Shown: positions 20,831 to 31,960 of the stretch, piece by piece
How the letters are laid out: the number at the start of each line of letters is the position of its first letter
Position numbering within the stretch: the stretch's first letter is position 1
From: Elgaria multicarinata webbii
Taxonomy: Eukaryota; Chordata; Lepidosauria; Squamata; Anguidae
DNA: 64,000 nt
Reading direction: 5' to 3'
Assembly: GCF_023053635.1 (NCBI RefSeq)
Contig: NC_086173.1
Coordinates: 136,185,197-136,249,196 of the forward strand
Translations under genes and position numbers: made by a program
Notes under the pieces: model-generated
The model's database searches: none
Seen by the model: the letters and a program-made list of their open reading frames with translations, nothing else
Told to the model about the DNA's origin: nothing

Positions 20831-23032
20831 GGGTTATCAAGAACGGCTAGAAAGCTGGCCAGCAAGAGCAGCAAAAACCACCACCACTCCTCACACTCTC
20901 ACTAGTTCCACTGCCATTCTCCCTCATCCCTTCTCAGCACCCTCTGCCTGAGGACGGATGATTTTTTCAGAGAAATCAAGAAAAAAAGGGGGGCATTGAA
21001 GAGTGTCCTGAACATGTTAACTTTCCTTTTCTTTTCTTTTTTTGGGTGCTGAGCAAGTGTGCAGGTGTGAATGACTGCTCTTAGGAATTTTGCATTATTT
21101 CCCACTCCATTTTACTCATCCTCAATTAAGTTTGCATACTTTTAGTGACCCACCTAACTTGTCTGCCTTGAAATGTGCCTATCGTTACCTACACAGTCCC
21201 GCCTCTGCCTTGAAATTTGCATATGTTTAGCCCCTGGATATACCGGTTTGTCATAGGGGAATACAAAGAGACACTGTCAGATGAAGATACATGTGACTGC
21301 ACTTCTTTGTAAGACTTGAAGGGAAACTCATGTAAGGTACGTGACCAAGCTGTACATGTGCACTTAAAGTATACTGTAGGCCTTCCTTCTCCAGTGGTAT
21401 AACAAGTTTGATATCTCCTGGTCTATATGAACAAATAGAATTGCCTGATTAGGTAACGATGGCGGTATGTAAGAAAGATCAATACACAAGCAATTTGGCA
21501 TTTTTTAAAAAAGTCTCCATACACATACATACACACACACACACGAAAGGCAATGATATCACCAATTGCTTATGTTACTGCTTTCCATGAAAATGAAACT
21601 GCACATTGATATAGAACGTTGTCTTGGATGGATAGGGATGTTTGTAGCAATTAAGGCTGACTGACCCTTGCTCAAATTACTCTGTTTCACTCTTAGCTGA
21701 AGAAATAAATAGCTAGCTTAAGTGTCCAATGCCCACGTCTGACATGATTTGACAGCATGGAGGGAAACAAGGAAGCACAGATTGTGACCCATATGTTATG
21801 TGTAACTAATTTGCACTGAGTTGTCACTCGAGGCATAGAAAGCTAAAGCTGCTCACTGGTGTAGATCAGCACAAGTCCACTGAAATCAAAGGCAATGCAT
21901 TTGTTTTTCACCAGCCAAAGGTTTGGTCCCAAGTTAAAGGCAGACAGGCTCATCCTTCCAAGATTTTTTCTTTCCGTTAAGTTTCCAGTTACTGCAAACA
22001 AAACCCAGCTTCAGCCAAAATTACAAAACTGCATTTGGGGGATTCAAGTGGTATGCATTAACACTAGCTCTTCCCTGAGTTTTCATGTAGGAACTGATAT
22101 GAATCTCCTTAAAGAGCAGAGTCCATTAGAACAAAATAGAAGTCTGACCAGTCAAAGGCTAAAGCAGCCCAATCTGACAAAATAAACAGCCCACTCTACA
22201 ATTCCCTCCCCTTGCCGCCGGAACAGCATTAAAAGTTTTATCTCAGGAAGGAATTGCAGCCATCAAATGAAAATCAGATGCAGTATTGCATAGACTGCAG
22301 GAGGAATTGCTGTCCAGATGCACTGAGATGTATGTACATAAACAGAAAAGTATTGGGTTTTATATTTATTTATAGTCGGACTATTCTCTGGGAGGCTTAC
22401 AAAGAAATGCACTCATTAGTGACTGTACAGTGGAAGGGAACTTATCCACAACACACATGCACACACGCGCACACACAGGAGCGTGCTTTGGACTCTGAAG
22501 AACAGGGATGTCAGCCAGTGATTAACTGTTCCTGCTAGTTAGCGCTGTGGGCAACTTTTAGCTGGGTAGACACTAGAGAGGAAAGGCACACTCTTAATGA
22601 GGATTCCCCCCCCCCCATTTCTGCTTGCATAGAAATTGCCATAGAAATGCTGGCGATTCACAGATGTGCACTGGACGTTTTCTCAGCAGAAGGGGAGATG
22701 TGTACTGAATAGCTCTTTAGAATTTTGCTGTTATGATTAAATTTCATTAACAAAATTAGATGGGATCCCAAATGGTTCAGATAATACCTTTCAGCAGAAC
22801 CAGCGAGGGTGCAGTCGAGCTCACGCAGCTGCTATCCTGCCAACACAGCTGGTCCAATATAATATCCTACCTGGAGCTTCCTGACTTCTCCTCTCCCCAC
22901 CTCCCTCGGGTCGACACAACAAACACAGTCATTAAGAAAATCAAAGTTATACAGAGCTGTTTGCATGGAAGGGAGAGCAGGATTGCTATGCGATGTAAAA
23001 AGAATAATGACTAGCAACACAGGCACGAGGGG

Positions 23033-23036
<4 letters not shown>

Positions 23037-23078
<42 letters not shown>
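23037..23078. repeat. (TA)n microsatellite
   Basis: About twenty TA units without interruption. Confidence 0.96.
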
Positions 23079-23080
<2 letters not shown>

Positions 23081-23149
23081 CTGCTGCTGCTACTGTCGCA
23101 ACGTTTGTTGCTTCTTCCTTACATGGTATTTATATCGCTCTTTCCAATG

Positions 23150-23300
23150 GGTGCTCAAACTGCTTCCCATGCATTACCTAAAATAATCATTCCAACAACA
23201 CTGTAAGGCAGGCTAACATTACAGATGGCAGGCTGAGGCTAAAAAATAATGGCTTGCCTAAGGCCATCCAATTATTTCATGGCTGAAGTGAGAGTTGAAC
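23150..23300 (-). mobile_element. Old MIR-like CORE-SINE
   Basis: On the minus strand GTTCAACTCTCACTTCAGCC, TGGCCTTAGGCAAGCC and the TGCCATCTGTAATG/TTGGAATGATTATTTTAGG stretch follow the MIR order of B box, CORE and 3' part. Strongly diverged, so old. Confidence 0.5.
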
Positions 23301-23351
23301 TGAGGAAATGTGTTTCTAGGCCTAAAACACATTTCTCTTAGCCAAACTATA

Positions 23352-23540
23352 CACATTGAGGGCCCAGGACATTTTGCTGCCTGGCACAGAGCTTAAACAT
23401 TGTCACCCGCTCACCAGAGCTAGAGCCAATGCTTTAAAAAGTCTTGCTGCACCATTTAGAGACCAATTTCTGCATTCATCTACCCCCTCCCCTGGCCAAA
23501 TCATGAAGTTTCTTCACCATGTAGCATGGCAGGACTGGCT
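23352..23540. repeat. Partial copy of the 'CATTTTGCTGCCTG' repeat
   Basis: GGGCCCAGGACATTTTGCTG matches the start of the element at 1920-2185; the right end GGCAGGACTGGCTCC is only roughly like the other terminus. Confidence 0.35.
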
Positions 23541-23654
23541 CCTTCTCTGCTGCCTCTGAATTCACTCTCATTTCTTAGTCACTATGGTATACTAGGAAGA
23601 AAGTGACTGGATTCGGACAACACAATAACCAACAGTGGTTTAAATATTTATTAC

Positions 23655-23833
23655 CATATTTCTTCGATTGTAAGACGCCATCGATTGTAAGACGCACACT
23701 AATTTCAGTACCACCAACAGAAAAAAAGCTTTGATACTAAGAAATAATAAACGCACCCACGATACTAAGATGCACCCCATTTTTAGAGATGTTTATATGG
23801 GGGGGAAGTGCATCTTAGAATCGAAGAAATATG
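23655..23833. mobile_element. 179-bp non-autonomous DNA transposon (TTCGATTGTAAGACGC ends)
   Basis: The terminal repeats CATATTTCTTCGATTGTAAG and its right-hand mirror differ at two of 24 positions. The unit ATCGATTGTAAGACGCAC is repeated next to the left arm and GATACTAAGATGCAC mirrors it inside on the right. The family is widespread in vertebrates but I cannot name it safely; the target-site duplication is unclear. Confidence 0.75.
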
Positions 23834-23842
23834 TTGTTGTTG

Positions 23843-23885
<43 letters not shown>

Positions 23886-24345
23886 ATTTAATTGTATCCC
23901 GCCTTTTGCCCAATACTGGGCCTCAAGGTGGCCTTACAAAATTTAAAACATATACATTGTAAATCTAGGAAAAGAAATGTACAAAAATAAAAAATTAAAA
24001 TTAAAAAATACAATATTAAAACATTAAATGTTTAAAGCACACAACAATTTTACAAGACCTTAACATAGATGGAAGACCAGATTCTTCTCCAAAGGCCTGT
24101 CAGAACAAACAAGGTTTTGCCTGCTTCCAAAAGCTCATCAAAGAGGGAGCCAGCCTAGCTTCCTTGCGAAGAGAGTTCCAGAGCACCGGAGCAGCCACCG
24201 AGAAGGCCCTCTACCATGTTCCCACCAAACGCACTTGTGAAGATGGTGGAACTGAAAGAAGGGCTTCTCCAGAAGATCTCAAAACACGGGCAGGTTCATA
24301 AGAGAGAATACAGTCTTTCAGATAACCTGGACCCAAGCCATAAAT
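23834..24345 (-). mobile_element. LINE-like retroposon 3' part with (TTG/TTA)n tail
   Basis: The left end is a TTG/TTA microsatellite tail followed by TTGTATCCCGCCTTTTGCCC. The right half carries GAGTTCCAGAGCACCGGAGC, AGCCACCGAGAAGGCCCTCT and CTTTCAGATAACCTGGACCC, a common reptile repeat whose clade I cannot fix. The diverged relative is at 1173-1765. Confidence 0.62.
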
Positions 24346-24390
24346 AGTCAATGACTGGTTATTTAACCTGCCGTGGGTTATTTTTGAAAA

Positions 24391-24445
24391 CCACCCAGAG
24401 AGCTTTGGCTATGGGGCAGTATATAAATGCAATAAATAAATAAAT
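24391..24445 (+). mobile_element. Short retroposon tail (CCGCCCAATAGC family)
   Basis: CCACCCAGAGAGCTTTGGCT, ATGGGGCAGTATATAAATGC and an AATAAATAAATAAA tail. Confidence 0.8.
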
Positions 24446-25814
24446 TGTGTTGTGTGGTGGGAGTTTTTTAACCAGTGGTTGGTTATTTGGCTGAAATAAC
24501 CAACGCTGTTCAGAGTTGGCTATTTGAACACCGTTGGTTATCATGTTGTGTGGAGGGCACCATTGGTTATTTCCTCAGTGACCGTTGGTTATTTCCTCAG
24601 CCACAGAGTGGTTAAAATGGTGGCAGCTACTCTAGTCCAGCCAGCAGGAAAGATTTTTGGCAACAATGGCTGATGGGATACTAGTAGGAGGACAGAGAGG
24701 AGGGAGAGGGGGGGGGAGAGTCAACTCAGTGTGGACTAATAGTCACCCACACTATAGTTGATTATTATCATCTTGTGTAGGGAGTGCCCCCTAGATAAAC
24801 AACTGTTGAGTTATTACCCATCTGTTGACTGAACACAGTGTCAGGCTTGGCTCACTTGTTTGAACCATCTGGATTCTGGAGATAAGGTACGCCTGCTATC
24901 TGTGGCATACTGTGGCCTGAATTGTGTGAGTTGGGGACTTGGCAGCCCAGTGTCTAGCTGGGCACTTTTGCCTTGTAGTACAAGGCTGGGGTAGCAGACC
25001 TTTGTGTATGTCCTCACTTTCTATACTTCCTGCTTGCCAAGGAAATCCTTTATAGTGCCTATTGCCCACAGCTTTAGCTCCTCGCCCGTCCCTCTGAACC
25101 TTTTCCTTTACTTCTTCTGCATTAGTTCCCTACTTCTTATTCCCTTCTTTCCACTCTAGAAGGCCTCGCTGATAGAACATTATCACCCTATGCTCTGGGT
25201 CAATAATTCAGAATACATAATGTTTCCTGGTTCTGTATCTATTCACAATAATTAATGCAGGTTTGAAGTCTGACCTCATGAGATGCATGGGAATCTTGCT
25301 TCCAAACCATTTGCAGCCCTTTTTAGCTCACTCTTTCTCACACACTTACACACACACAGACAAGACCAAAGCAACATGGCTTAAAATTCATATCTGGGAG
25401 CGATGTGTGTTTTTTCCTTCCGTTTTTACTCTACAATAGGTGCAGGGGGACAGATCTGGATCTTAAAAAGCCTACTATTCCTGATGGTCCTAGCCCAGAT
25501 TGAGCTTCTTGTGCCTACTCTAGAGTAAAAATGAAAAGGAAAAAGGCATAACTGCTAGATACAGATCTAAAGTAATGTCTGTTTTGGCATGCACACACAC
25601 AGAATGCCAAGCATTTTTCAAGCTTACATTTTTAGATGTAATGTGTGACCTAGACAAACTGATGTTTGGATTACTTCTACAGGGAATTTTTGTCTTGTTT
25701 CTCTATGATGTGTCAATATGTAAAACAGTGGGAATATTGTGTGTGTGTGTGTGGGTGTTTTCTGCTTTAGCCTTTGGGATAAGGTTATAGGTCAGTGGTG
25801 CGTGCAAAAGCTGC

Positions 25815-26280
25815 CAGGTTTATCAATCCCTGACTTCTCCAGGTAGGGCTGCAAAATAAAAACCTCTGTCTGAAGCCCTGGAGAATCACTGTAGACCAGA
25901 GGTAGGCAATGTGGCACTCATGGGCACCAATGTTCCCCCAGACACCTCCTTGGGTGCCCACAGGGACACTGCTCCTCCCAACGTTTATTTTAAAAATATT
26001 GTTATAGTTACTTATTGGCGCTAGGGTTGCTCCAAAGCAAAGTGGGAGTCTCTAGCTGCTATCTTAATTTCCCAGGAATGCCTCTGGACAAGTTACTTGT
26101 CCATTATAACTAGTCATGCCCACCCACAACAGCTATTTTATGGTTGCACCCAGCAGAGTTTCTCAAATTTCCAAATGTGTCCACTGGCCCAAAAGATTGG
26201 CTACCTCTGGTGTAGATAACGCAAAGCTAGATTGACCAGTGCTCTGGCTTGGTACAATGTAACTTACTATGATCAGATGG
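25815..26280 (+). mobile_element. tRNA-derived SINE, split by a hAT element
   Basis: The left piece (TCTCCAGGTAGGGCTG...CCCTGGAGAATCACTGTAGAC) and the right piece (GTGTAGATAACGCAAAGCTAGATTGACCAG) are consecutive parts of the SINE that is continuous at 29110-29295. A hAT element at 25897-26209 separates them. Confidence 0.7.
25897..26209. mobile_element. Non-autonomous hAT DNA transposon, 313 bp
   Basis: The ends are CAGAGGTAGGCAA and the reverse complement of TTGGCTACCTCTG, close to the CAGRGGTRGCCAA ends of hAT elements. The flanking octamers are CTGTAGAC (25889-25896) and GTGTAGAT (26210-26217), 6 of 8 identical, and the SINE consensus reads GTGTAGAC there, so this is an 8-bp duplication that has since decayed. 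No transposase inside. Confidence 0.87.
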
Positions 26281-26282
26281 GT

Positions 26283-26680
26283 CATAGAATCATAGAATAG
26301 TAGAGTTGGAAGGGGCCTATAAGGCCATGAAGTCCAACCCCCTGCTCAATGCAGGAATCTACCTTAAAGCATCCCTGACCAGCTGCCTCTTGAATGCCTC
26401 TAGTGTGGAAGAGCCCACAACCTCCCTAGGTAACTGGTTCCATTGTTGTACTGCTCTAACAGTCAGGAAGTTTTTCCTGATGTCCAGACGGAATCTGGCT
26501 TCCTGTAACTTGAGCCCATTATTCCATGTCCTGCACTCTGGGAGGATCAAGAAGAGATCCTGGCCCTCCTCTGTGTGACAACCTTTTAAGTATTTGCAGA
26601 GTACTATTATGTCTCCCCTTAATCTTCTCTTCTACAGGCTAAATATCCTCAGTTCTTTCAGTCGCAAAATCTAAAGAAGC
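26283..26680 (-). mobile_element. CR1 LINE 3' end
   Basis: Begins with the reverse complement of the CR1 terminus (TCATAGAATCATAGAAT) and runs through GAGTTGGAAGGGGCCTATAA and CAGGAAGTTTTTCCTGATGT to TCTACAGGCTAAATATCC. About 400 bp, well preserved. Confidence 0.93.
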
Positions 26681-27572
26681 AAATAACGGACATGTGAAGG
26701 ATGTGTATTTGTCTATTTAGCCACAACTATATATGCTAAGAAGCTACAACATGCAGCAGATTACATGTGGAATCACACAAAACTGGCCCTTGCTATTATT
26801 GCACATTACACTGTACATTGTTTTAGCCATGCTGTTTCTATTTACGGTGGCTCTCTTCCAAGTCTTGTTATGATCTGAGAGAGAATGGGTGAAAGTGGGG
26901 CCTTTGCTATTTCAAGTATTTAAAACGATAGTTGCACTTTCCAGCCCAAATGCAGATAGTTCAGGCTGACAGTGAATTGTGGACCAAGTAAAGCTGATAC
27001 CAGTTTTAACGGCCTGAATTGCAAAGATATTCCTGGCTATCAGAAACCAGTTTCATGGCGCAGATATTTAGGACTATGCCTCTTTGTTTGCTGGCTTCTG
27101 CATCAATGCAATACCTTCTCTCTCTGGGGACCTCATTGGTGGTGGTGGGGAGACAGATCTTCTGCCTGCTATTAATGCTTTTATATCTATAAATACAGAT
27201 TTAAGAAATTAAGGCTGGTAGTTCCTATTTTGGGGGATGGTTCAGCACCTTAGGTAGCTCATTTAGAGTTCTGGCTGTTTCTGACTGACACCCAGAATGG
27301 ATTCATAGCCCTACCAAAATTAGAGCCACCAGCCTCCACTGACCTTAAGTCTACGGTGACATCTCTCATCCAAAGGAAACTAAACTACGGCAGTTCTCAT
27401 TGCTTGAGCAACATAGTACATAATTGTGCTGTACGCATGAGAAAGGCATGGATCTCTTTGCTTAAAAAGAAGAGTGATTAAGGATGCAATTCTATAACTT
27501 ATCCAGCATACCAATGTGCAAGGCTGTGCTTCTTAAAGTGGCAGTATACAATTGCACAGGGTACTGGGGTAA

Positions 27573-28072
27573 GAGTTGTATCACACCAGCGTTATATTGT
27601 ACAATCACTGCAAATTGCGTGCAAAGGACTCCGAAATTTTCCAGCTTATAATCTGCTTTTATTGTGAAGTACTCCCATGCATCCTGCTTTAATTGTGCTT
27701 CTTAACCAAAAGAAGTGTAATATTTTGCTACTAGTTTTTGAGCGTATCATTTGTTGTTTCCGAGCGGCCACTGGGGTACAGGAGCAGGATTTGAAGAAAA
27801 ATTAAACAAATGCTTACATTTGCGTAAGCTTTAAAGATAAAGACATCAAAATTGGCACAGTAATAGATATTAAGGAGAACTTTAAGCATACCAAATTTGA
27901 ATCGGATTGGGTCACCCATTGATTTTTTATGATTTTTTTTATATTTCCCCCCTTAAACCCATTTCCTGGTATGCAAAGGATCTAGCCGCCCGGTAGCAAC
28001 AACAACAACAACAGCGACAGCTTAGCACTGTAGGGGATAATTCGAGGGAAACAGGTACATGGGATGAAGCTC
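27573..28072 (-). mobile_element. Unidentified ~500-bp dispersed element, copy B
   Basis: The reverse complement matches 16591-17074 end to end. Left terminus GAGTTGTATCACACC, right terminus ending GATGAAGCTC; flanks TAA and AAA are compatible with an imperfect 3-bp duplication. It carries a (CAA)n run near 28003 where copy A has a shorter one. The 62-residue open frame at 27731-27919 is not supported as coding. Confidence 0.7.
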
Positions 28073-28181
28073 AAAGTATCCTTTCTGCTGGGCAGTCTGC
28101 TAACACATCCAAGCCAGTGAACTGGTTTTCCACGTTGAAAAAAATGTTTCCAATAATTCCAGCAAGAATTCTGGATCCATT

Positions 28182-28501
28182 TTGCTCGGTCTGCTTGAGG
28201 CAAAAGACAAAATGGCTCCCCTGCCACTTTCCTCACACAGAAGCTGACTGGAATGGCAGTTGAATCTTACTTCAGGGCTGGCGATAGGACGGTTCCTACA
28301 CTGCACTTATGGGCAGGAGGCTAGTTTAGGAGTGCAGGGCAGGCTGTGTGTCCTCCAATAGAGGGGACTGGGCAGGGGCACGGGAGGGGGGGGGAGGGGA
28401 GAAATACCTGGGGGCTGCTGCTGCTGCTTCTCTCCCCCTACACATCCCAGCAGCTGTTGCCTGAGGCAGCTGCCTCACTTTGCCTAATGGTAGGGCCAGC
28501 C
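28182..28501. repeat. 'CATTTTGCTGCCTG / GGGCCAGCC' repeat, partial
   Basis: GATCCATTTTGCTCGGTCTG and CTTGAGGCAAAAGACAAAAT at the left and GCTGCCTCACTTTGCCTAAT, GGTAGGGCCAGCC at the right correspond to the two ends of the family at 1920-2185. Confidence 0.45.
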
Positions 28502-28894
28502 AGCTCATATAACTTTTAGAAATTTGCTCAGAACACATGAGCATGAAATGAAAGCACCTGTAGCAATATAGTAGGAGTAGATGTTTTGGGACTTTAAGGA
28601 CGGAATGGAGGGAGCATTCCATCCTTTGAAAAATTGCTTCCAGTGGGCCAGCTATATTTTTAATAATGATGCTTGCTGTCATTTAAAGTCAGTGCAATGT
28701 TTTCTGGATCATTTGGGAATTCTGCTTCCAGGCTTTCCTTGTAGGCATGTTTCCTTTGAACTTCATCCAAGAAAACATTTATTACCCCACAAGAATGTTG
28801 TCTTGTCTGGCTCAGCTTGCAGAGAAGAAAGTGAATGTGATGCTGAAGCCAATGTTTGGACTAATGAATTACTGAAGGTCAGGATATGTGGTGG

Positions 28895-28929
28895 CGAGGA
28901 GGAGGAGGAGGAGGAGGAGGAGGAGGAGG
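28895..28929. repeat. (GAG)n microsatellite
   Basis: An uninterrupted GGA/GAG run of about eleven units; poly-Glu and poly-Ser frames across it are spurious. Confidence 0.95.
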
Positions 28930-29109
28930 CAACAATTTTTTGGGACAATTTCACAGGGTTGATGTTTTAGTTGCTAACTTGCTTTGATGTGACTCAGTTC
29001 CAAAATGGCAGCAAGATCAGTAACAATTAAGACCTGCTGTCAAAGGGAGCCTAGTAGAAGGTATCAAATAGGGGAAAGGATCTAGGACAAATTAATGGGG
29101 CAGTTTTCG

Positions 29110-29295
29110 GGAGGGGCTGGGGCAGAGCACATGCTTTGCATGCAGAAGGTGCCAGGAACAATCCCCAGCATCTCCAGGTAGGGCTGGAAAAATTCCTTCC
29201 TGAAACCCTGGAGAGCCGCTGCCAGTCAGTGTTGACAATACTGAGCTAGATGGACCAATATCTTACTCAGTCTAAGGCAGCTTCCTGTGTTCTAG
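29110..29295 (+). mobile_element. tRNA-derived SINE
   Basis: GCAGAGCACATGCTTTGCAT resembles a tRNA A-box to anticodon region and GGAACAATCCCCAGC sits where a B box would be. The body continues TCTCCAGGTAGGGCTGG, CTGAGCTAGATGGACCAATA and ends AAGGCAGCTTCCTGTGTTCT. A split copy is at 25815-26280. Confidence 0.75.
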
Positions 29296-30080
29296 TTTGG
29301 TATGATATAGGAACCTCATGGCTTAGGACAATGATCTACAAGTGTCCGCGTCTAGCCCATTGGAAGACACTCATCCAAATCTAAGGGTGGAAATGTGTCA
29401 GTGAATGGATCCTATTTGACCTGGACCTGCCAGCTCTTATCTTGAAATGCAGTTAGGTTCAGTCCCAGAACACACTAGTGATGACTGTTCAGAATAATTT
29501 GGCAGGGGTTATCCAGCTCCAAATCTTGGATTGGGTGACCTGTTTTGCCCATTGGCTATTAGTCAATCATAGCTACTAGTCATGCTGGCTACATACTACT
29601 TCCAGTATTAGAGGCAGTATACTTCTGAATACCAGCTGCTAGGGAACGTTGTTTGGAACATGCTATAATTGTGCTCGTGTTCTGTGTGGGCATCCAGTTG
29701 GCTACTGTGGGAGCAGAAAGCTGAAGTAGATAGGCCTGCGGTTTGATACAGCACAGCTCTTATGTTCTTATTTCTGTTCAGGGCTGTTATAAGCACCCCA
29801 TGGAGGAAAACTGAGGCAGTGTTGGCCTATTAGAAGCCACTGTGTATTTCACTGGCTCTCATTCTGTAGCTCAATTGGGCTATACTCTCACTGCTCCCAT
29901 TTCTGTGCCCATGTGACCAAGAAATATAGATCAGCGAAGCATACCTCCACCTTCAAATATGTTTTAGTGTGGGGTTTCCAATGCTATGAGAGTACCTCAG
30001 ATTTTCTTCCCCTCCAGAGGCCATAAAATAGAGTAAATTATGAGGTAGGTATGAGGAAAAACTGGGATTTTAGAATGTAG

Positions 30081-30439
30081 GCATCTTCAGACGAGTGTTT
30101 TATTGCACACTCATTACTCCCCACTTACGGATGTTTGCGGGTCCTTTTGACAACATCCTCCACTTTCCATGCATGTCCCACTCCTTCTTGCCTTCTTTCT
30201 GTCACAAACAGACCCCTTTAAATCATTTTTTTAAAAACAAAATGTGCCACCATTTCCTGCTGTGTGCAGGAAAAGCGGTGCTATAAAAATGGCCACTGAA
30301 TGGCCCACGTGGTCATTGTTTACTTCCTCTTTCTTCCCCTGTGTGAAGAAAGAGGAAGTGGACAGAAGGGACATTGTGGGACAGAAGTAGGGGGGGAGGA
30401 ACGGTAAGGAAACACGATTCTCCCCCTGTCTGATGACGC
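30081..30439. mobile_element. Candidate DNA transposon with internal hairpin
   Basis: The left end GCATCTTCAGACGAG and the reverse complement of the right end (GCGTCATCAGACAGG) agree at 11 of 15 positions. Inside, ACTTCCTCTTTCTTC (30322-30336) and its exact reverse complement (30345-30359) form a 15-bp hairpin with an 8-nt loop. No target-site duplication was confirmed. Confidence 0.55.
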
Positions 30440-31044
30440 TCTAAATGTGACCCTTCCCTCACCTTGTGTGGGTCCTCTATTGACCCTGCAGGTACACAAA
30501 CTTGGGGATCTCTGTTGTGTCACTAATAAGATTTGACTTCTGATTAGCTCTTCTGGCATGCTGTGGATCCCATGGGCTGGCTGTGCATCAGTGCAAAGCT
30601 GACACAGGAACACTTTGTGCAAAGGCAGCAATAAATATGTGACCGAAGATGCCAGGCACTGAGTATTAATGAGATACTATCTATATCTTATTTTTCACAA
30701 CCAGTTTTCTGGTTGCTACTATTTTGATTTATTGAGGTTAAAGAAATAGAAGCAACGTGCCAAATTAAACCACAGAGTGTGTAGATTTGCCAAAGATTAA
30801 CTCTGTCTAAAGAGGCCATGAAGTCAGCATAAAGACAAAACCTGAGGTAAACACATATGGCAGTTCCCTGTCAGCCTATGAACTCCCTAGCTGTGCAGCT
30901 CTGATGTCACAGAGGATTGGAGGTGAGAATGTGTTGAAATAAACTTTTCCTTTTAGTCATATCATGAAATGCTCTTAAATATTTTAAGATATTGTTCAGA
31001 ATATTATTCAGAACTCTATGCTCTGAAGTGGCAAATGGGGCTTA

Positions 31045-31136
31045 CAGTTCAATCCTATGCATGTCTACTCAGAGTCGGAAGTAATCCCACTACAATGTGA
31101 CTTGCTCTCAAGTGTGTATACGATTGCAGCCTAAAT
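31045..31136. repeat. Palindromic 'TTCAATCCTATGCATG' MITE
   Basis: TTCAATCCTATGCATGTCTA CTCAGA at the left and CTCAAGTGTGTATACGATTG CAGCC at the right form the two arms, with the GTAATCCCACT centre, as in 7790 and 37425. Confidence 0.55.
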
Positions 31137-31159
31137 ATCCAATGTGCCACCTGCTTTCT

Positions 31160-31290
31160 TGGAGAGCCAGTGTGGTATAGTGGATAGAGTATTGGACTGA
31201 GAACTAGGAGATACATATTCTAGTCCCCACTTGGCCATAAACACTGTGATCATTATTATTCCCATTTTGCTCATGGAACAAGTAAAACTT
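31160..31290 (+). mobile_element. CORE-SINE, diverged
   Basis: GGAGAGCCAGTGTGGTATAG, TTGGACTGAGAACTAGGAGA and TCTAGTCCCCACTTGGCCAT give the tRNA-related head of the SINE at 4731; the CORE part decays after about 31245. Confidence 0.65.
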
Positions 31291-31869
31291 GAATCCATAT
31301 CTCCTGGGACATGTACAATTCCATTGTACTAGATTACACTAGCTTTCAACAGAGCAATTTCTGAAAGGTATTTTGCTGTGCATTTCCTCCTCAGGCTCTT
31401 GATATGGACTCCCCAACATGCTGTATGTTAATTAAGTCAAAAAAGGATGACTTATAGGCCATATTTTATAGAACCATTAATTCCTACTATGGATGACTTC
31501 CACCACCCAAGAATTGGATTAATGGCTTCATAAAACACACCCTGGAGTATCTTAATATGATGAGGCGATTGATCTTCAGCTTTATATTTCGCTGTTTAAA
31601 ACATGACTGTACTTAATTACAGAATAAGACAGGACTGCAAGTTATTCTAATAAGAGAAGGTCAGATTATTTCTCTTCTTAAGATGCATCTAAGGCAACCA
31701 CATTTGTGTCGCATTCAGCTTAATTTCATTCTTGTCCCTCATGGTCCTGGTACTAATCTCAGAATGTTTCCAGTGACGGCTCCAGGTTTTTGAAGCCCCC
31801 TCCCTCACTACATTCTCACTACCATTGTCAGTAGTTGTTATTGTTCCCCATCCTTTCTCTCAATCATGT

Positions 31870-31960
31870 TTTATTTATTTATTTAATCATATTTATACCC
31901 CACTCCTCAGCCAAAAAAAGCTCTCAGAGCGGCCTACAATCATTGCTACCACTTGCTTAC
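31870..31960 (-). mobile_element. Short retroposon tail (CTCAGCCAAAAA type)
   Basis: A (TTTA)n run followed by TATTTATACCCCACTCCTCA and GCCAAAAAAAGCTCTCAGAG. A similar one lies at 53398-53470. Probably the 3' end of a LINE. Confidence 0.5.

Larger units (their letters stand above)
23609..24552. mobile_element. MITE interrupted by three further insertions
   Basis: The left arm GGACAACACAATAACCAAC (from 23609) pairs with the right arm GTTGGTTATCATGTTGTGTG (ending 24552). Between them lie a 179-bp TIR element (23655-23833), a LINE-like piece (23834-24345) and a short retroposon tail (24391-24445). More GTTGGTTATTT motifs occur from 24475 on, so the host MITE itself may be a multi-arm palindrome. 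Confidence 0.55.

Noticed and set aside
28763-28954. Poly-Ser (minus) and poly-Glu (plus) open frames
   Set aside because: Translation of the (GAG)n microsatellite.
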